A stretch of 64,000 nucleotides of DNA from Clostridia bacterium (GTDB lineage Bacteria > Bacillota > Clostridia > Christensenellales > Aristaeellaceae): the NCBI GenBank assembly GCA_017512985.1, contig JAFWEJ010000002.1, positions 62,001 to 126,000 of the forward strand, written 5' to 3'. Positions 55,939 through 64,000 of this stretch are shown piece after piece. The first letter of the stretch is position 1. Every line of letters begins with the position of its first letter. Made by a program: the position numbers and the translations under genes. A model generated the notes under the pieces. It worked only from the letters and a program-made list of their open reading frames with translations, did not search any database and was not told where the DNA came from.

Positions 55939-56852
55939 AAAAAGCACTGATTACCGGCAGTGAAGGATTTGTCGGCAAATATCTCCGGTACGAGTTGGAA
56001 CAAAACGGGTATGAAGTGACCGGAATTGATCTGGTTTCCGGGCTGAAGGTACTGACAATTGATTTACTTGATCCGGAGCAGGTGTGGCAGGTAATTAAGA
56101 CTGAGCAGCCGGATTATATTTTTCATCTGGCCGGACAGGCCAATGTGGGTATAAGCTGGCAGATTCCGCAGAAGACTATGGAAATCAATGTTAATGCTGC
56201 TCTTAATCTGATGGAAGCAATTCGTCGGTGTTGTCCGGACACTAAGCTGCTTCTGGTCGGATCATCTGATCAATATGGGAACCTGAGGGGACTCGATTCC
56301 TGTATCAACGAGGATATTCCGATGAATCCGATGAATCCCTACGCCGTTTCCAAAATGACACAGGAACTGATGGGAAAAGCATATGCTAATGCATATAACC
56401 TGAAAATCTGTATGACCCGCTCCTTTAATCATGGCGGTGCAGGTCAAAAACCGGGTTTTATGATTCCGGATTTTGCCTCCGGAATAGTTAAGGTGGAACG
56501 GGGTGAGCAGGACTGTCTCCATGTCGGGAATCTGGCATCAAGGCGAGATTTTACCCATGTGAAGGATGTCGTCAGGGCGTATCGGCTGATTGCTGAAAAG
56601 GGAAAAACGGGAGAGGCATATAACGTCGGTTCAGGGACGGCTTACAGCGCACAGGAAGTACTTGACAAGCTGATTGCTCTTTCAACCTCATCGATCATTA
56701 TCAAACAGGATCCTGACAGGATGCGCCCCAGTGATACACCGGTGATTTGTTGCAATCATCAAAAACTGACAGAAGATACCGGTTGGGAACCTGAAAGGAA
56801 CCTGAATGAGATTCTTGCAGACACTTTAACATATTACAGAAATCAGAGGTAA
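55935..56852 (+). CDS. rmd: GDP-4-keto-6-deoxy-D-mannose reductase
   Basis: It reduces the Gmd product to GDP-D-rhamnose. The 305-residue protein has [14 protein letters not shown] at residue 4, GSSDQYGN near residue 113 and NPYAVSKM near 134. The Rmd-like segment [12 protein letters not shown]...[20 protein letters not shown] is near residues 155-215. The residues fit Rmd better than the epimerase/reductase WcaG that would give GDP-L-fucose. Tight coupling to gmd and to an ABC exporter recalls D-rhamnan loci. Confidence 0.88.
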   Translation: MKKALITGSEGFVGKYLRYELEQNGYEVTGIDLVSGLKVLTIDLLDPEQVWQVIKTEQPDYIFHLAGQANVGISWQIPQKTMEINVNAALNLMEAIRRCCPDTKLLLVGSSDQYGNLRGLDSCINEDIPMNPMNPYAVSKMTQELMGKAYANAYNLKICMTRSFNHGGAGQKPGFMIPDFASGIVKVERGEQDCLHVGNLASRRDFTHVKDVVRAYRLIAEKGKTGEAYNVGSGTAYSAQEVLDKLIALSTSSIIIKQDPDRMRPSDTPVICCNHQKLTEDTGWEPERNLNEILADTLTYYRNQR

Positions 56853-56854
56853 TA

Positions 56855-57628
56855 ATGAACAGCCTGAAAGAAATCTATCAATACCGGGAAATGATCCGCA
56901 TGATGGTCCGAAGAGATCTACGAGGACGATATAAAGCGAGTTTCCTTGGGTTTTTATGGACATTTATCAATCCGCTGCTGCAATTGGGAGTATATACAAT
57001 CGTATTCTCTGTCATTATGCGGAGCAATATTGAAAAATATTATCTTTATCTGTTCATTGCGCTTATCCCCTGGATGTTTTTCTCCTCTTCTGTACAGGGA
57101 GGCGCAACCTGCGTCCTTATACAGAAGGATATGGTGACTAAAATTCGTTTTCCAAGACAGGTTCTGCCCATCGCACATGTCACATCCTGTTTTATAAATA
57201 TGCTGCTGTGCTTTATTGTTGTATTGCTGGTGTGCCTGTTCAGTACGGGCTTGAATTTCGTGGTTTTGCCCATGCTGATTCCTGTAATGATTACGGAGTA
57301 CCTGCTGTCATTGGGACTGTGTTTTCTGGTTGCTGGTGCCACGGTTTATTTCAGAGACCTGGAACATATCACCGGAATTCTGGTAATGCTCTGGCAGTTT
57401 CTTACTCCTGTTATGTATTCTGTGGAAATGGTGCCGGAAGAACTGCGGTATTTTTTTATGCTGAACCCTATGACACCGGTGATCATCTGCTATCGGGATA
57501 TTCTCTACTATAAACAGGTTCCACAGTTGCAAACACTACTTGTTTCTTTTGGATTAGGACTTCTGTTTGTGGTAACAGGGTGGTTTTTGTTTGACCGCCT
57601 GCAGCGCCATTTCGCGGAGGAACTGTAA
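56855..57628 (+). CDS. wzm: Polysaccharide ABC-exporter permease (second Wzm)
   Basis: The 257-residue protein has six membrane segments and ABC-2 exporter features: RRDLRGRYKASFLGFLW at residue 19 and MLNPMTPVIICYRDILY near residue 198. It is only distantly similar to the permease at 20444, so this is a separate system. It starts 2 bp after rmd, and its stop overlaps the ATPase start (TAATG). Confidence 0.92.
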   Translation: MNSLKEIYQYREMIRMMVRRDLRGRYKASFLGFLWTFINPLLQLGVYTIVFSVIMRSNIEKYYLYLFIALIPWMFFSSSVQGGATCVLIQKDMVTKIRFPRQVLPIAHVTSCFINMLLCFIVVLLVCLFSTGLNFVVLPMLIPVMITEYLLSLGLCFLVAGATVYFRDLEHITGILVMLWQFLTPVMYSVEMVPEELRYFFMLNPMTPVIICYRDILYYKQVPQLQTLLVSFGLGLLFVVTGWFLFDRLQRHFAEEL

Positions 57629-58929
57629 TGGATACAGAAAAAACGGTGATCCGTGTAGAACATGTTTCAAAGGAATTCAGGCTTTTTTCAGACAAAGGGG
57701 TATATCTGAAGGAAAAGTTGTTGTTTCGAAACCGTAGAAGGTATGAAGTACGGAAAGTACTTAAGGACATCAGTTTTGAAGTAAAAAAGGGAGAGGCCAT
57801 AGGTTTAATTGGCGAAAACGGCTGCGGAAAGAGTACCACACTGAAGCTGCTTTCCCAAATCATGTATCCTGACAGTGGCACTATCACCATGAAAGGCCGT
57901 GTTTCTGCTCTGATTGAGCTGGGTGCAGGCTTTCATCCGGACATGAGCGGAAGGGAAAACATATATACAAATGCAGCCATATTTGGACTTTCAAAAGATG
58001 AAATCGACAATCGGCTTCAGACCATTATCGATTTTTCAGAGTTAGGAGCTTATATTGATAACCCGGTTCGGACATATTCTTCCGGCATGTATATGAGACT
58101 CGCTTTTTCTGTAGCGATCAACGTGGATGCAGATATTTTGCTGATTGATGAAATCCTGGCAGTCGGAGATATTGCGTTTCAGGCAAAGTGTTTTAACAAA
58201 CTACGCGAAATAAAACGAAACGGAACAACGATCATCATCGTATCTCATTCTTTAGGACAAATTGAGCAAATCTGTGATAAGAGCTATTGGATAGATAAAG
58301 GGTTGATACGGGAATCGGGTGATCCCAAAACGGTCCATGCCTACTACCTCGAGTATATGGGGCAAAAAGAAGGGAATGCTCTTTCAGATAACGAGGACAA
58401 GATCTCCGAAACATGTTCTGAAACAAACGAAAAAGAGAATGCTGGCGAAAAACTGGGAGAAAACGAAAGAATTACAGGTGACCCTGAAGAAACCGCACAA
58501 AAACGAAAGCGCTTTGGTTCAGGTGAGGTTGTTATTGATTCCGTAACGATACTTGGTGATGATGAAATTGCAAAAGAGACCTTTAAATCCGGAGAAAAAA
58601 TGACAGTAATTGCCGCATATCACACGATTCATAAAATTTCAGATGCTATGATTGGATTTGGTATCTTTCGTGTTGACGGCGTGCATGTGGCAGGAACAAA
58701 TACATATATAGACCATTTGGGTGATGTGGAATTAAAGGAAAAAGGGACGATCATTTGTGAGATACCGCATATCAATTTGGTTTCAGGAGAATACCTGTTT
58801 GATTTTGCAATCCATTCAACATCATCGAAGGTATATGATGACTGGAAGTCAGTTCAACGCATACGGATATACTCTGACACATATGATATAGGAATTGTAC
58901 ACATTAATCATAAGTGGGAAATAGATTGA
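57628..58929 (+). CDS. wzt: Polysaccharide ABC-exporter ATPase with C-terminal domain (second Wzt)
   Basis: The 433-residue protein has Walker A GENGCGKST near residue 62, ALIELGAGFHPDMSGREN, signature YSSGMYMRLAF and Walker B ILLIDEIL. A charged linker (about 245-290) joins a beta-rich C-terminal domain (about 293-433) of the Wzt carbohydrate-binding type. That domain predicts recognition of a finished, modified chain end, and the next gene encodes a coiled-coil methyltransferase that could make the mark. Confidence 0.92.
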   Translation: MDTEKTVIRVEHVSKEFRLFSDKGVYLKEKLLFRNRRRYEVRKVLKDISFEVKKGEAIGLIGENGCGKSTTLKLLSQIMYPDSGTITMKGRVSALIELGAGFHPDMSGRENIYTNAAIFGLSKDEIDNRLQTIIDFSELGAYIDNPVRTYSSGMYMRLAFSVAINVDADILLIDEILAVGDIAFQAKCFNKLREIKRNGTTIIIVSHSLGQIEQICDKSYWIDKGLIRESGDPKTVHAYYLEYMGQKEGNALSDNEDKISETCSETNEKENAGEKLGENERITGDPEETAQKRKRFGSGEVVIDSVTILGDDEIAKETFKSGEKMTVIAAYHTIHKISDAMIGFGIFRVDGVHVAGTNTYIDHLGDVELKEKGTIICEIPHINLVSGEYLFDFAIHSTSSKVYDDWKSVQRIRIYSDTYDIGIVHINHKWEID

Positions 58930-58970
58930 CGGCCTGCAAGCCATATTTAAAGCGACAGGGAGGGTATGTG

Positions 58971-60461
58971 ATGAGTTTCAGCAGTATTGAGGAAGAAGTG
59001 ATTTATAACAAGTTGGTTAAAAACGACAATAATCGGATTAATGAATCATCAGATACTGCTGCAGTTTCAGTGCAAATCAAAGACATATATTTGTCAGATG
59101 AAAAATCAAAAAGCAATGATTATCTGGCTGAGATTTCTCAACGGATTGAAACAATGGAAAATAATAAAAATTCATATCCCGAATACAGAATGCCAGAGCA
59201 GCCATTTTACAGACCGATCAAAAAAATCCGATATGTGGCGAAAAAGATCATACGCAAAAGCCTGAACTGGGCGCTGGAAAGCGCGTATGAACGACAGGTG
59301 CAGTTTAATAGCGCTGTTGTTCCTTCGATAGGAAGACTGACTGAATTACAAGCAAATGCGTTAAGTCAGTTGGGAACAAGCAGCGAACACATTAATCGGA
59401 TTAATGAACAAATAGTATCAGTGAGGACACAATCAGCAGAACGAATTGCGAAATTTGAGACGCAGGTTGATGAAGTAAGAAAAGAGACAGAGCAGTTCAC
59501 AGGACAAATAAACCAGGTTGAGGTACAAATTGAAGCAGCAAGGAAAGAGACAGAGCAGTTCACAGGACAAATAAACCAGGTTGAGGTACAAATTGAAGCA
59601 GCAAGGAAAGAAACAGAACAATTCAAAGAGCGGCTTGAAACACAGGAAAGAAAACTACAGATTCTTGAACAATGGTTTGCACAGAGCGCCAAAATGATAC
59701 AAACTGTTAATGAGAGTGTTAAAACAATGGAAGAACAGGGCATTCTCAAACAGACAAGTAAGATCAAAACAGAGGACGAAGCATTCAATTTAGCCAAAAG
59801 GACACTGTCGCAATCTGGGGAAGATGTGATTCTTGCCTATATTTTAAATGCGAGAGGAATTGCCGCAAAAGACTGTACTTATCTTGACCTTGGAGCTAAT
59901 CACGCAAAGCAGTACAGTAACACTTATTATTTTTATGACAAGGGAGCAAGGGGGGTGCTGGTTGAAGCAAACCCGTCTCTGATCCCTGAATTAAAGCTAT
60001 ATCGTAATGAAGATGTGATTCTGAATTGCTGTATCAGTGATACCAGTGGAAAGTCGGTTGAGTTTTATATACTTAACGGAGACGGCCTTTCTACACCGGA
60101 TAAGAAGCGGGTTGAAGAAGCAATACTCATTAATCCGTCGCTGAAAATAGACCGTGTTGTATCGGTAAAAACGATGACTGTCAATGAAATTCTGGATACG
60201 TATTTTGATAAAGCTCCGGTGTTTATAAACATTGATCTTGAAGGGGATGACATAGCAATTCTCAGATCAATTGATTGGGAAATTCATCGTCCGCTGATGA
60301 TCTCAATTGAGATGATACCGTATCGTCCTCGGCTTGTTGTCGGAGAAAAAGATGACAAGATCATGGAGTTTTTGAAAAGTGTGGATTATGTCGAGTATGC
60401 ATTTACCGGCATTAATTCTATTTTCCTTGACAGGAGACAGATAAAGGACGTGCTTTCATGA
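58971..60461 (+). CDS. Coiled-coil protein with C-terminal FkbM-type methyltransferase
   Basis: The 496-residue protein starts at ATG 58971, 6 nt after GGGAGGG. Residues 120-245 form a polar coiled coil containing two exact 21-residue units (ETEQFTGQINQVEVQIEAARK type) plus degenerate flanking copies. Residues 280-490 form an FkbM-like SAM methyltransferase (SGEDVILAYILN, YLDLGANHAKQYSNTYYFY, VLVEANPSL, then FINIDLEGDD near residue 422). Coiled coil plus methyltransferase next to a Wzt with a binding domain recalls WbdD, whose coiled coil sets O-antigen length. The domain order is reversed here, and no kinase domain is seen. Confidence 0.8.
   Translation: MSFSSIEEEVIYNKLVKNDNNRINESSDTAAVSVQIKDIYLSDEKSKSNDYLAEISQRIETMENNKNSYPEYRMPEQPFYRPIKKIRYVAKKIIRKSLNWALESAYERQVQFNSAVVPSIGRLTELQANALSQLGTSSEHINRINEQIVSVRTQSAERIAKFETQVDEVRKETEQFTGQINQVEVQIEAARKETEQFTGQINQVEVQIEAARKETEQFKERLETQERKLQILEQWFAQSAKMIQTVNESVKTMEEQGILKQTSKIKTEDEAFNLAKRTLSQSGEDVILAYILNARGIAAKDCTYLDLGANHAKQYSNTYYFYDKGARGVLVEANPSLIPELKLYRNEDVILNCCISDTSGKSVEFYILNGDGLSTPDKKRVEEAILINPSLKIDRVVSVKTMTVNEILDTYFDKAPVFINIDLEGDDIAILRSIDWEIHRPLMISIEMIPYRPRLVVGEKDDKIMEFLKSVDYVEYAFTGINSIFLDRRQIKDVLS
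59483..59608 (+). repeat. In-frame 63-bp tandem duplication in the coiled coil
   Basis: Two essentially identical 63-bp units (about 59483-59545 and 59546-59608), followed by a diverged partial third copy, encode 21 residues each, equal to three heptads. Near-identity at DNA level indicates a recent duplication. Confidence 0.9.
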
Positions 60462-62986
60462 ATATTGCTGTTGATTCGGTAGCGGTTCTCGGGCCTATGT
60501 CAAAAAACCGCGGGATAGGTAATTATGCAGACAGTCAGTTTCAGACACTTATCAAACAGGATTCCCGGAATCATTACTTCTTTTTTAATATATTTGAAGA
60601 TAAAGATATTTTTGTTTCCGGGAATAATATGGGTAATATTACTGAGGAAGATTTCCTGTGTGTAAAAGGAAATGAGTTCTTTAGTGTTCCGCAGTTTGAT
60701 AAATGCTTTGAGGCATTGGTGAAAGAATATATTGCAAACAACAGGATTGATGTTTTTTATATTACCAGTCCGTTTGATAACCATATTCCCCCATACAAAC
60801 GAGAATGGCTGGAAGGGACAACAGTTGTTGCGACGGTTTATGATATCATTCCTTATGTTATGAAGGATCATTATTTTCCTCATAAAGGAGATATTGACTG
60901 GTATCTGGAACGTATTGAGATGCTCAGGTGGGTGGATCGTATACTGGTTATATCACAAAGTGTAAAGGATGATCTTGTAAGCTATCTGCATTTTGATCCT
61001 GATAAGATCGATGTTATTTGGGGCGCACCTTCTGAAATGTTTAGAAAAACAGATATCAGGCCACAAGATGAAACGACATTAAGGAGGAAGTTCGGTATCT
61101 CTGATTCGTTTATAATGTGTACGGGCGGTGACGATGAGAGGAAAAACATAGCCGGACTGATAGAAGCTTATTCCCGGATTTCCCCGGAGCTTATCAACCA
61201 ATACCAGTTGGTTATTGTATGCAAATTGCAACGTGCATCTATAGAAAGATATAGTGATCTGGCAAAAAAGAAGGGTGTGGAAAGCAGGGTCGTTTTAACA
61301 AACTTTGTGACGGATGAAGAGCTTATAAAACTGTATAACCTTGCGGATCTGGTGGCGTTTCCATCAGTATATGAAGGATTTGGACTGCCTGTGGTTGAAG
61401 CATGGGCTTGCGGAACAGGCGTTTTGACATCTGACAATTCAAGCCTTGGACAAATTGCGGGAGATGCGGCGATTACTGTGAACCCGTATTCTGTTGATGA
61501 TATTGCGGCGGGTCTTGAAAAAGCGCTTTGTGGCGATTTGGAACTGTTGGCAAAAGCAGGGGAAAAGAGACTGCCTATGTTTGCCTGGCCTGTTGTTGCA
61601 GAAGAAACAAGAAAGTCAATTGAACGAGCCGCATTAATCAAAAAAAGTACCAGGAAAACAAAAACAGCGCAGCGAGAACGCATTGCATTTTTTTCACCTC
61701 TTCCGCCCATTGAAAGCGGCATATCAGATTATAGCGTGGACATAATCAATACATTAGTTGATCGTTTTGACATAGATGTTTTTATTGATGATGGCTATAC
61801 TCCGGACAACCTCCTGGATGAAAGGGTCAGAATTTTCTCGCATAAGAGTTATAAGGAGAAGAAGAAACTGTATCGGGAAACAGTGTTTCAGGTAGGCAAT
61901 TCCTTGTTTCACGACTATATGTGGTCCTATATAAAGAAATGGAGCGGGATAGTGGTTCTTCATGATTACAATATGCATGGAGTGCTCCAGGCAAAACTGC
62001 TCGGCAAACAAAACAGACCTGAGGAATACCGGCAGGCATTGATGGAAGATTTGCCACGGCAGGATTGTGAAAGATGTATGGAGGCAATTGGAAACTGGGA
62101 GAAACTGGATTATTACAGAACCAAAGTTGAACTGAATGGATTTTTGACCAATTATGTAAATAAAATAATAGTCCATAGCGATGAAGCAAAAAAGAAACTG
62201 TTGGAGAAAAATATAGGACGCTCTGTCAGATGTATACGTCACTACGCGAAGATTGAACCGCTGACTGATTCAAAAAGTGCCAAGAAAAAAGTTGGCATTG
62301 ATCCTGATAAGATCGTTTTGGCAGCTTTTGGAGGTGTTCATCAGACAAAAAGAGTTATTCCCATTCTTCATGCATTTGCGAAAATATGTGAGGAGAACGA
62401 TCATATTCAGCTGGTATTTGGAGGGAAACTCGACGGTTCCATTGAAACCGAATTCATGAATACTCTCAACGATCTGCACTTACAGGACAAGGTTCAGGTG
62501 ACCGGCTACCAAGATTTGGCTGTTTTTCTTGAATATATGGACGCTGCTGATATCTGCCTTAATTTGCGCTGGCCGTACAACGGCGAGACCAGTGGCAGTT
62601 TGATGCGAATGCTGGCAAAAGGGAAGTGTATAATTGTCAATAATATTGGCAGTTTTGCTGAAATTCCGGATGATACGGTCATAAAACTGCCTTCTGCTGA
62701 AATAATGAATAATAAGGAGGAAGTGCATCAGATATATAAAGCGCTTCATACTCTCTGTGAAAATGCTGATCTCAGGGGGAAAATTTCCTGTAATGCGAGG
62801 AAATACGCAGAAGATAACCTTGATATCAAAACGATTGCAAGACAATATGAAGAATTTATATTGGCAGCTCCGAACAATCTGATCAACGAAGAATTGCTAG
62901 CGGCACTGCATAAAAAAGTATCAGAGTTGCACATGGACGAACAGGATGTCGTTCGGCTGGCACGCACATTGGCGTACATCATGTGA
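60458..62986 (+). CDS. Double GT4 glycosyltransferase
   Basis: The 842-residue protein holds two GT4 enzymes in tandem. The first (about 1-395) has NRGIGNYADSQF, GGDDERKNIAGLIEAY near residue 225 and FPSVYEGFGLPVVEAWACG near residue 300. The second (about 405-842) begins FFSPLPPIESGISDYSVDII and has AAFGGVHQTKRVIPILHAF near residue 622 and LRWPYNGETSGSLMRMLAKG near residue 705. It likely adds two residues, possibly the D-rhamnoses of the repeat. The ATG overlaps the previous stop (ATGA). It is the last gene of the AT-rich block. Confidence 0.88.
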   Translation: MNIAVDSVAVLGPMSKNRGIGNYADSQFQTLIKQDSRNHYFFFNIFEDKDIFVSGNNMGNITEEDFLCVKGNEFFSVPQFDKCFEALVKEYIANNRIDVFYITSPFDNHIPPYKREWLEGTTVVATVYDIIPYVMKDHYFPHKGDIDWYLERIEMLRWVDRILVISQSVKDDLVSYLHFDPDKIDVIWGAPSEMFRKTDIRPQDETTLRRKFGISDSFIMCTGGDDERKNIAGLIEAYSRISPELINQYQLVIVCKLQRASIERYSDLAKKKGVESRVVLTNFVTDEELIKLYNLADLVAFPSVYEGFGLPVVEAWACGTGVLTSDNSSLGQIAGDAAITVNPYSVDDIAAGLEKALCGDLELLAKAGEKRLPMFAWPVVAEETRKSIERAALIKKSTRKTKTAQRERIAFFSPLPPIESGISDYSVDIINTLVDRFDIDVFIDDGYTPDNLLDERVRIFSHKSYKEKKKLYRETVFQVGNSLFHDYMWSYIKKWSGIVVLHDYNMHGVLQAKLLGKQNRPEEYRQALMEDLPRQDCERCMEAIGNWEKLDYYRTKVELNGFLTNYVNKIIVHSDEAKKKLLEKNIGRSVRCIRHYAKIEPLTDSKSAKKKVGIDPDKIVLAAFGGVHQTKRVIPILHAFAKICEENDHIQLVFGGKLDGSIETEFMNTLNDLHLQDKVQVTGYQDLAVFLEYMDAADICLNLRWPYNGETSGSLMRMLAKGKCIIVNNIGSFAEIPDDTVIKLPSAEIMNNKEEVHQIYKALHTLCENADLRGKISCNARKYAEDNLDIKTIARQYEEFILAAPNNLINEELLAALHKKVSELHMDEQDVVRLARTLAYIM

Positions 62987-63315
62987 TTATTACTGGGCAG
63001 ACAAATTGTGGATACAGGGGATAAGAACAGGAGATTATTCATTTCTCAGGGTGAGAATAAGGCAATGAGAAGTAATTCATTCGGAATTGCTCTGTTTGTG
63101 TGCGTTCAATACAAATAAGGACACAGCAGAACTGTCTTAGCCGAAATGGATATAATTAAAGGTGATGCTGTCTTTCTGGAATGTTAATGTCATCATAAAC
63201 AACCATATCCGCAAACAAGGAAGAAGTCTGTGCGAAAAACAGATGATGTTTTATGCCGGCAAACAATTCATAACAGAAGCTGTGTATTCAGATTAATGTT
63301 ATAAGGATCAGCAGA
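62987..63315 (+). other. Intergenic region without a recognised gene
   Basis: About 330 bp of AT-rich DNA lies between the double GT4 gene and glf. I see no credible frame on either strand and no strong hairpin terminator. A TATAAT at 63151-63156 has no matching -35. Composition changes from AT-rich to GC-rich at the glf start, so this is probably the right boundary of the AT-rich block. No insertion-sequence ends or direct repeats were recognised. Confidence 0.5.
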
Positions 63316-64000
63316 ATGAAACCATATGATTATCTGATCGTCGGGGCAGGGCTATATGGTGCGGTATGTGCCCGGGAACTGACGGACGCAGGGAAAACCT
63401 GCCTGGTGATCGACAAACGGGAACATATCGCGGGAAACGCGTATACGGAGCGGGTGGAAGGAATCCATGTGCACCGGTACGGCGCGCACATCTTCCATAC
63501 CAATAACAGCGAAGTATGGGACTATGTACAGCGTTTTGCGGTTTTTAACCGGTTCATAAACACCCCGGTGGCAAACTGGAAGGGGGAGATCTATTCCCTG
63601 CCTTTCAATATGTATACTTTCCGCCAGATGTGGGGCGTGGAGACGCCGGAGGAGGCGTCCGCGAAGATTGAGGAACAGCGGAAGGCTGCCGGGATCACGG
63701 AGCCGAAGAACCTGGAGGAGCAGGCGCTCTCCCTGGTGGGTCGGGACATCTATGAAAAACTGATCAAAGGCTATACCGAAAAGCAGTGGGGACGGCCCTG
63801 CGATCAGCTGCCGGCGTTCATCATCAGAAGGCTGCCCGTGCGGTACACCTTTGACAACAACTATTTTGACGCGCTGTACCAGGGAATCCCTGTTGGCGGA
63901 TATACCAAAATGGTTGCCGGCATGCTGGATGGTATCGAAGTGCGGCTGGGCGAGGATTATCTCGCCGGTAAGGCGAAATGGGATGGGATGGCGGAGCGGG
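63316..64000 (+). CDS. glf: UDP-galactopyranose mutase, 3'-truncated by the window end
   Basis: It converts UDP-galactopyranose to UDP-galactofuranose. The 228 residues visible of a usual 370 or so include the FAD-binding VGAGLYGAVCARELTD at residue 9, HRYGAHIFHTNN near residue 56, GYTEKQWGRPCDQLP near residue 155 and RYTFDNNYFDALYQGIPVGG near residue 176, all diagnostic. The ATG follows AAGGATC. The reading frame is open to the last base. Codon use is GC-rich, like the genes before 51.9 kb and unlike the preceding block. Galactofuranose is therefore probably part of one of the surface glycans. Confidence 0.95.
   Translation, partial: MKPYDYLIVGAGLYGAVCARELTDAGKTCLVIDKREHIAGNAYTERVEGIHVHRYGAHIFHTNNSEVWDYVQRFAVFNRFINTPVANWKGEIYSLPFNMYTFRQMWGVETPEEASAKIEEQRKAAGITEPKNLEEQALSLVGRDIYEKLIKGYTEKQWGRPCDQLPAFIIRRLPVRYTFDNNYFDALYQGIPVGGYTKMVAGMLDGIEVRLGEDYLAGKAKWDGMAER

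Noticed and set aside
51750..63315. Mobile element carrying the AT-rich block
   Set aside because: No transposase, integrase, terminal inverted repeats or target duplication could be seen, so only a recombination or transfer inference is made.

Overview
The window looks like a GC-rich member of the Clostridia (Bacillota). The evidence is near-universal AGGAGG-type ribosome binding sites, sigma-A-type promoters (one exactly TTGACA-17-TATAAT), RNase Y, secreted proteins with choline-binding repeats, and GTG/TTG starts. A gut or rumen Christensenellales/Lachnospiraceae-like host is a guess from style only. No tRNA, rRNA, CRISPR, phage or transposase gene was found. Almost the whole window is one surface-polysaccharide and surface-decoration locus; the two housekeeping genes rny and asnS sit near its left end on the minus strand.

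Layout. 0-1.7 kb: tandem GT2 glycosyltransferase. 1.7-5.1 kb (minus): rny and asnS, separated by an interval with a promoter nested in a terminator, foldable RNA and a second terminator. 5.2-28.4 kb (plus, probably one long operon with an internal promoter at 12.27 kb): secreted Cys-rich protein, a triple-domain phosphoenolpyruvate mutase, membrane and GT2 glycosyltransferases, a CDP-sugar pathway (rfbF, rfbG, rfbH, an acetolactate-synthase-like ThDP enzyme and a reductase) that matches CDP-yersiniose synthesis, rmlB/rmlA, an ABC exporter pair (Wzm/Wzt), a methyltransferase, a kinase-GT2 fusion and a CAP/choline-binding protein. 28.5-36.5 kb: very large low-complexity secreted protein, LicD phosphotransferase, membrane protein and Wzx-type flippase. 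36.6-42.7 kb: LRR/choline-binding protein, then a lic-like operon (HTH-cytidylyltransferase-choline kinase fusion, second cytidylyltransferase, BCCT transporter). 42.8-46.3 kb: tandem GT2 and a secreted CotH-like kinase. 46.4-63 kb: a second polysaccharide operon from a perfect consensus promoter (PglF/CapD-type dehydratase, superoxide reductase, alanine dehydrogenase, polyprenyl-phosphate sugar transferase, GT4 enzymes, manC-gmd-rmd for GDP-D-rhamnose, a second Wzm/Wzt pair, a coiled-coil FkbM methyltransferase, a double GT4). From about 51.9 to 63.3 kb the DNA is clearly more AT-rich. The window ends inside glf (UDP-galactopyranose mutase).

How it fits together. Two ABC-dependent polymers appear to be made. 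One could carry a branched 3,6-dideoxyhexose, the other D-rhamnose. Each Wzt has a C-terminal substrate-binding-type extension and is followed by candidate chain-end modifiers: methyltransferase plus kinase-like domain in the first, coiled-coil plus methyltransferase in the second. Choline import, phosphorylation and CTP activation plus LicD would put phosphocholine on a surface glycan, which the two secreted choline-binding proteins could then dock on. The PEP mutase fusion suggests a CMP-activated phosphonate as a second decoration. Functions are assigned from recognised motifs and gene context only; no database search was possible.
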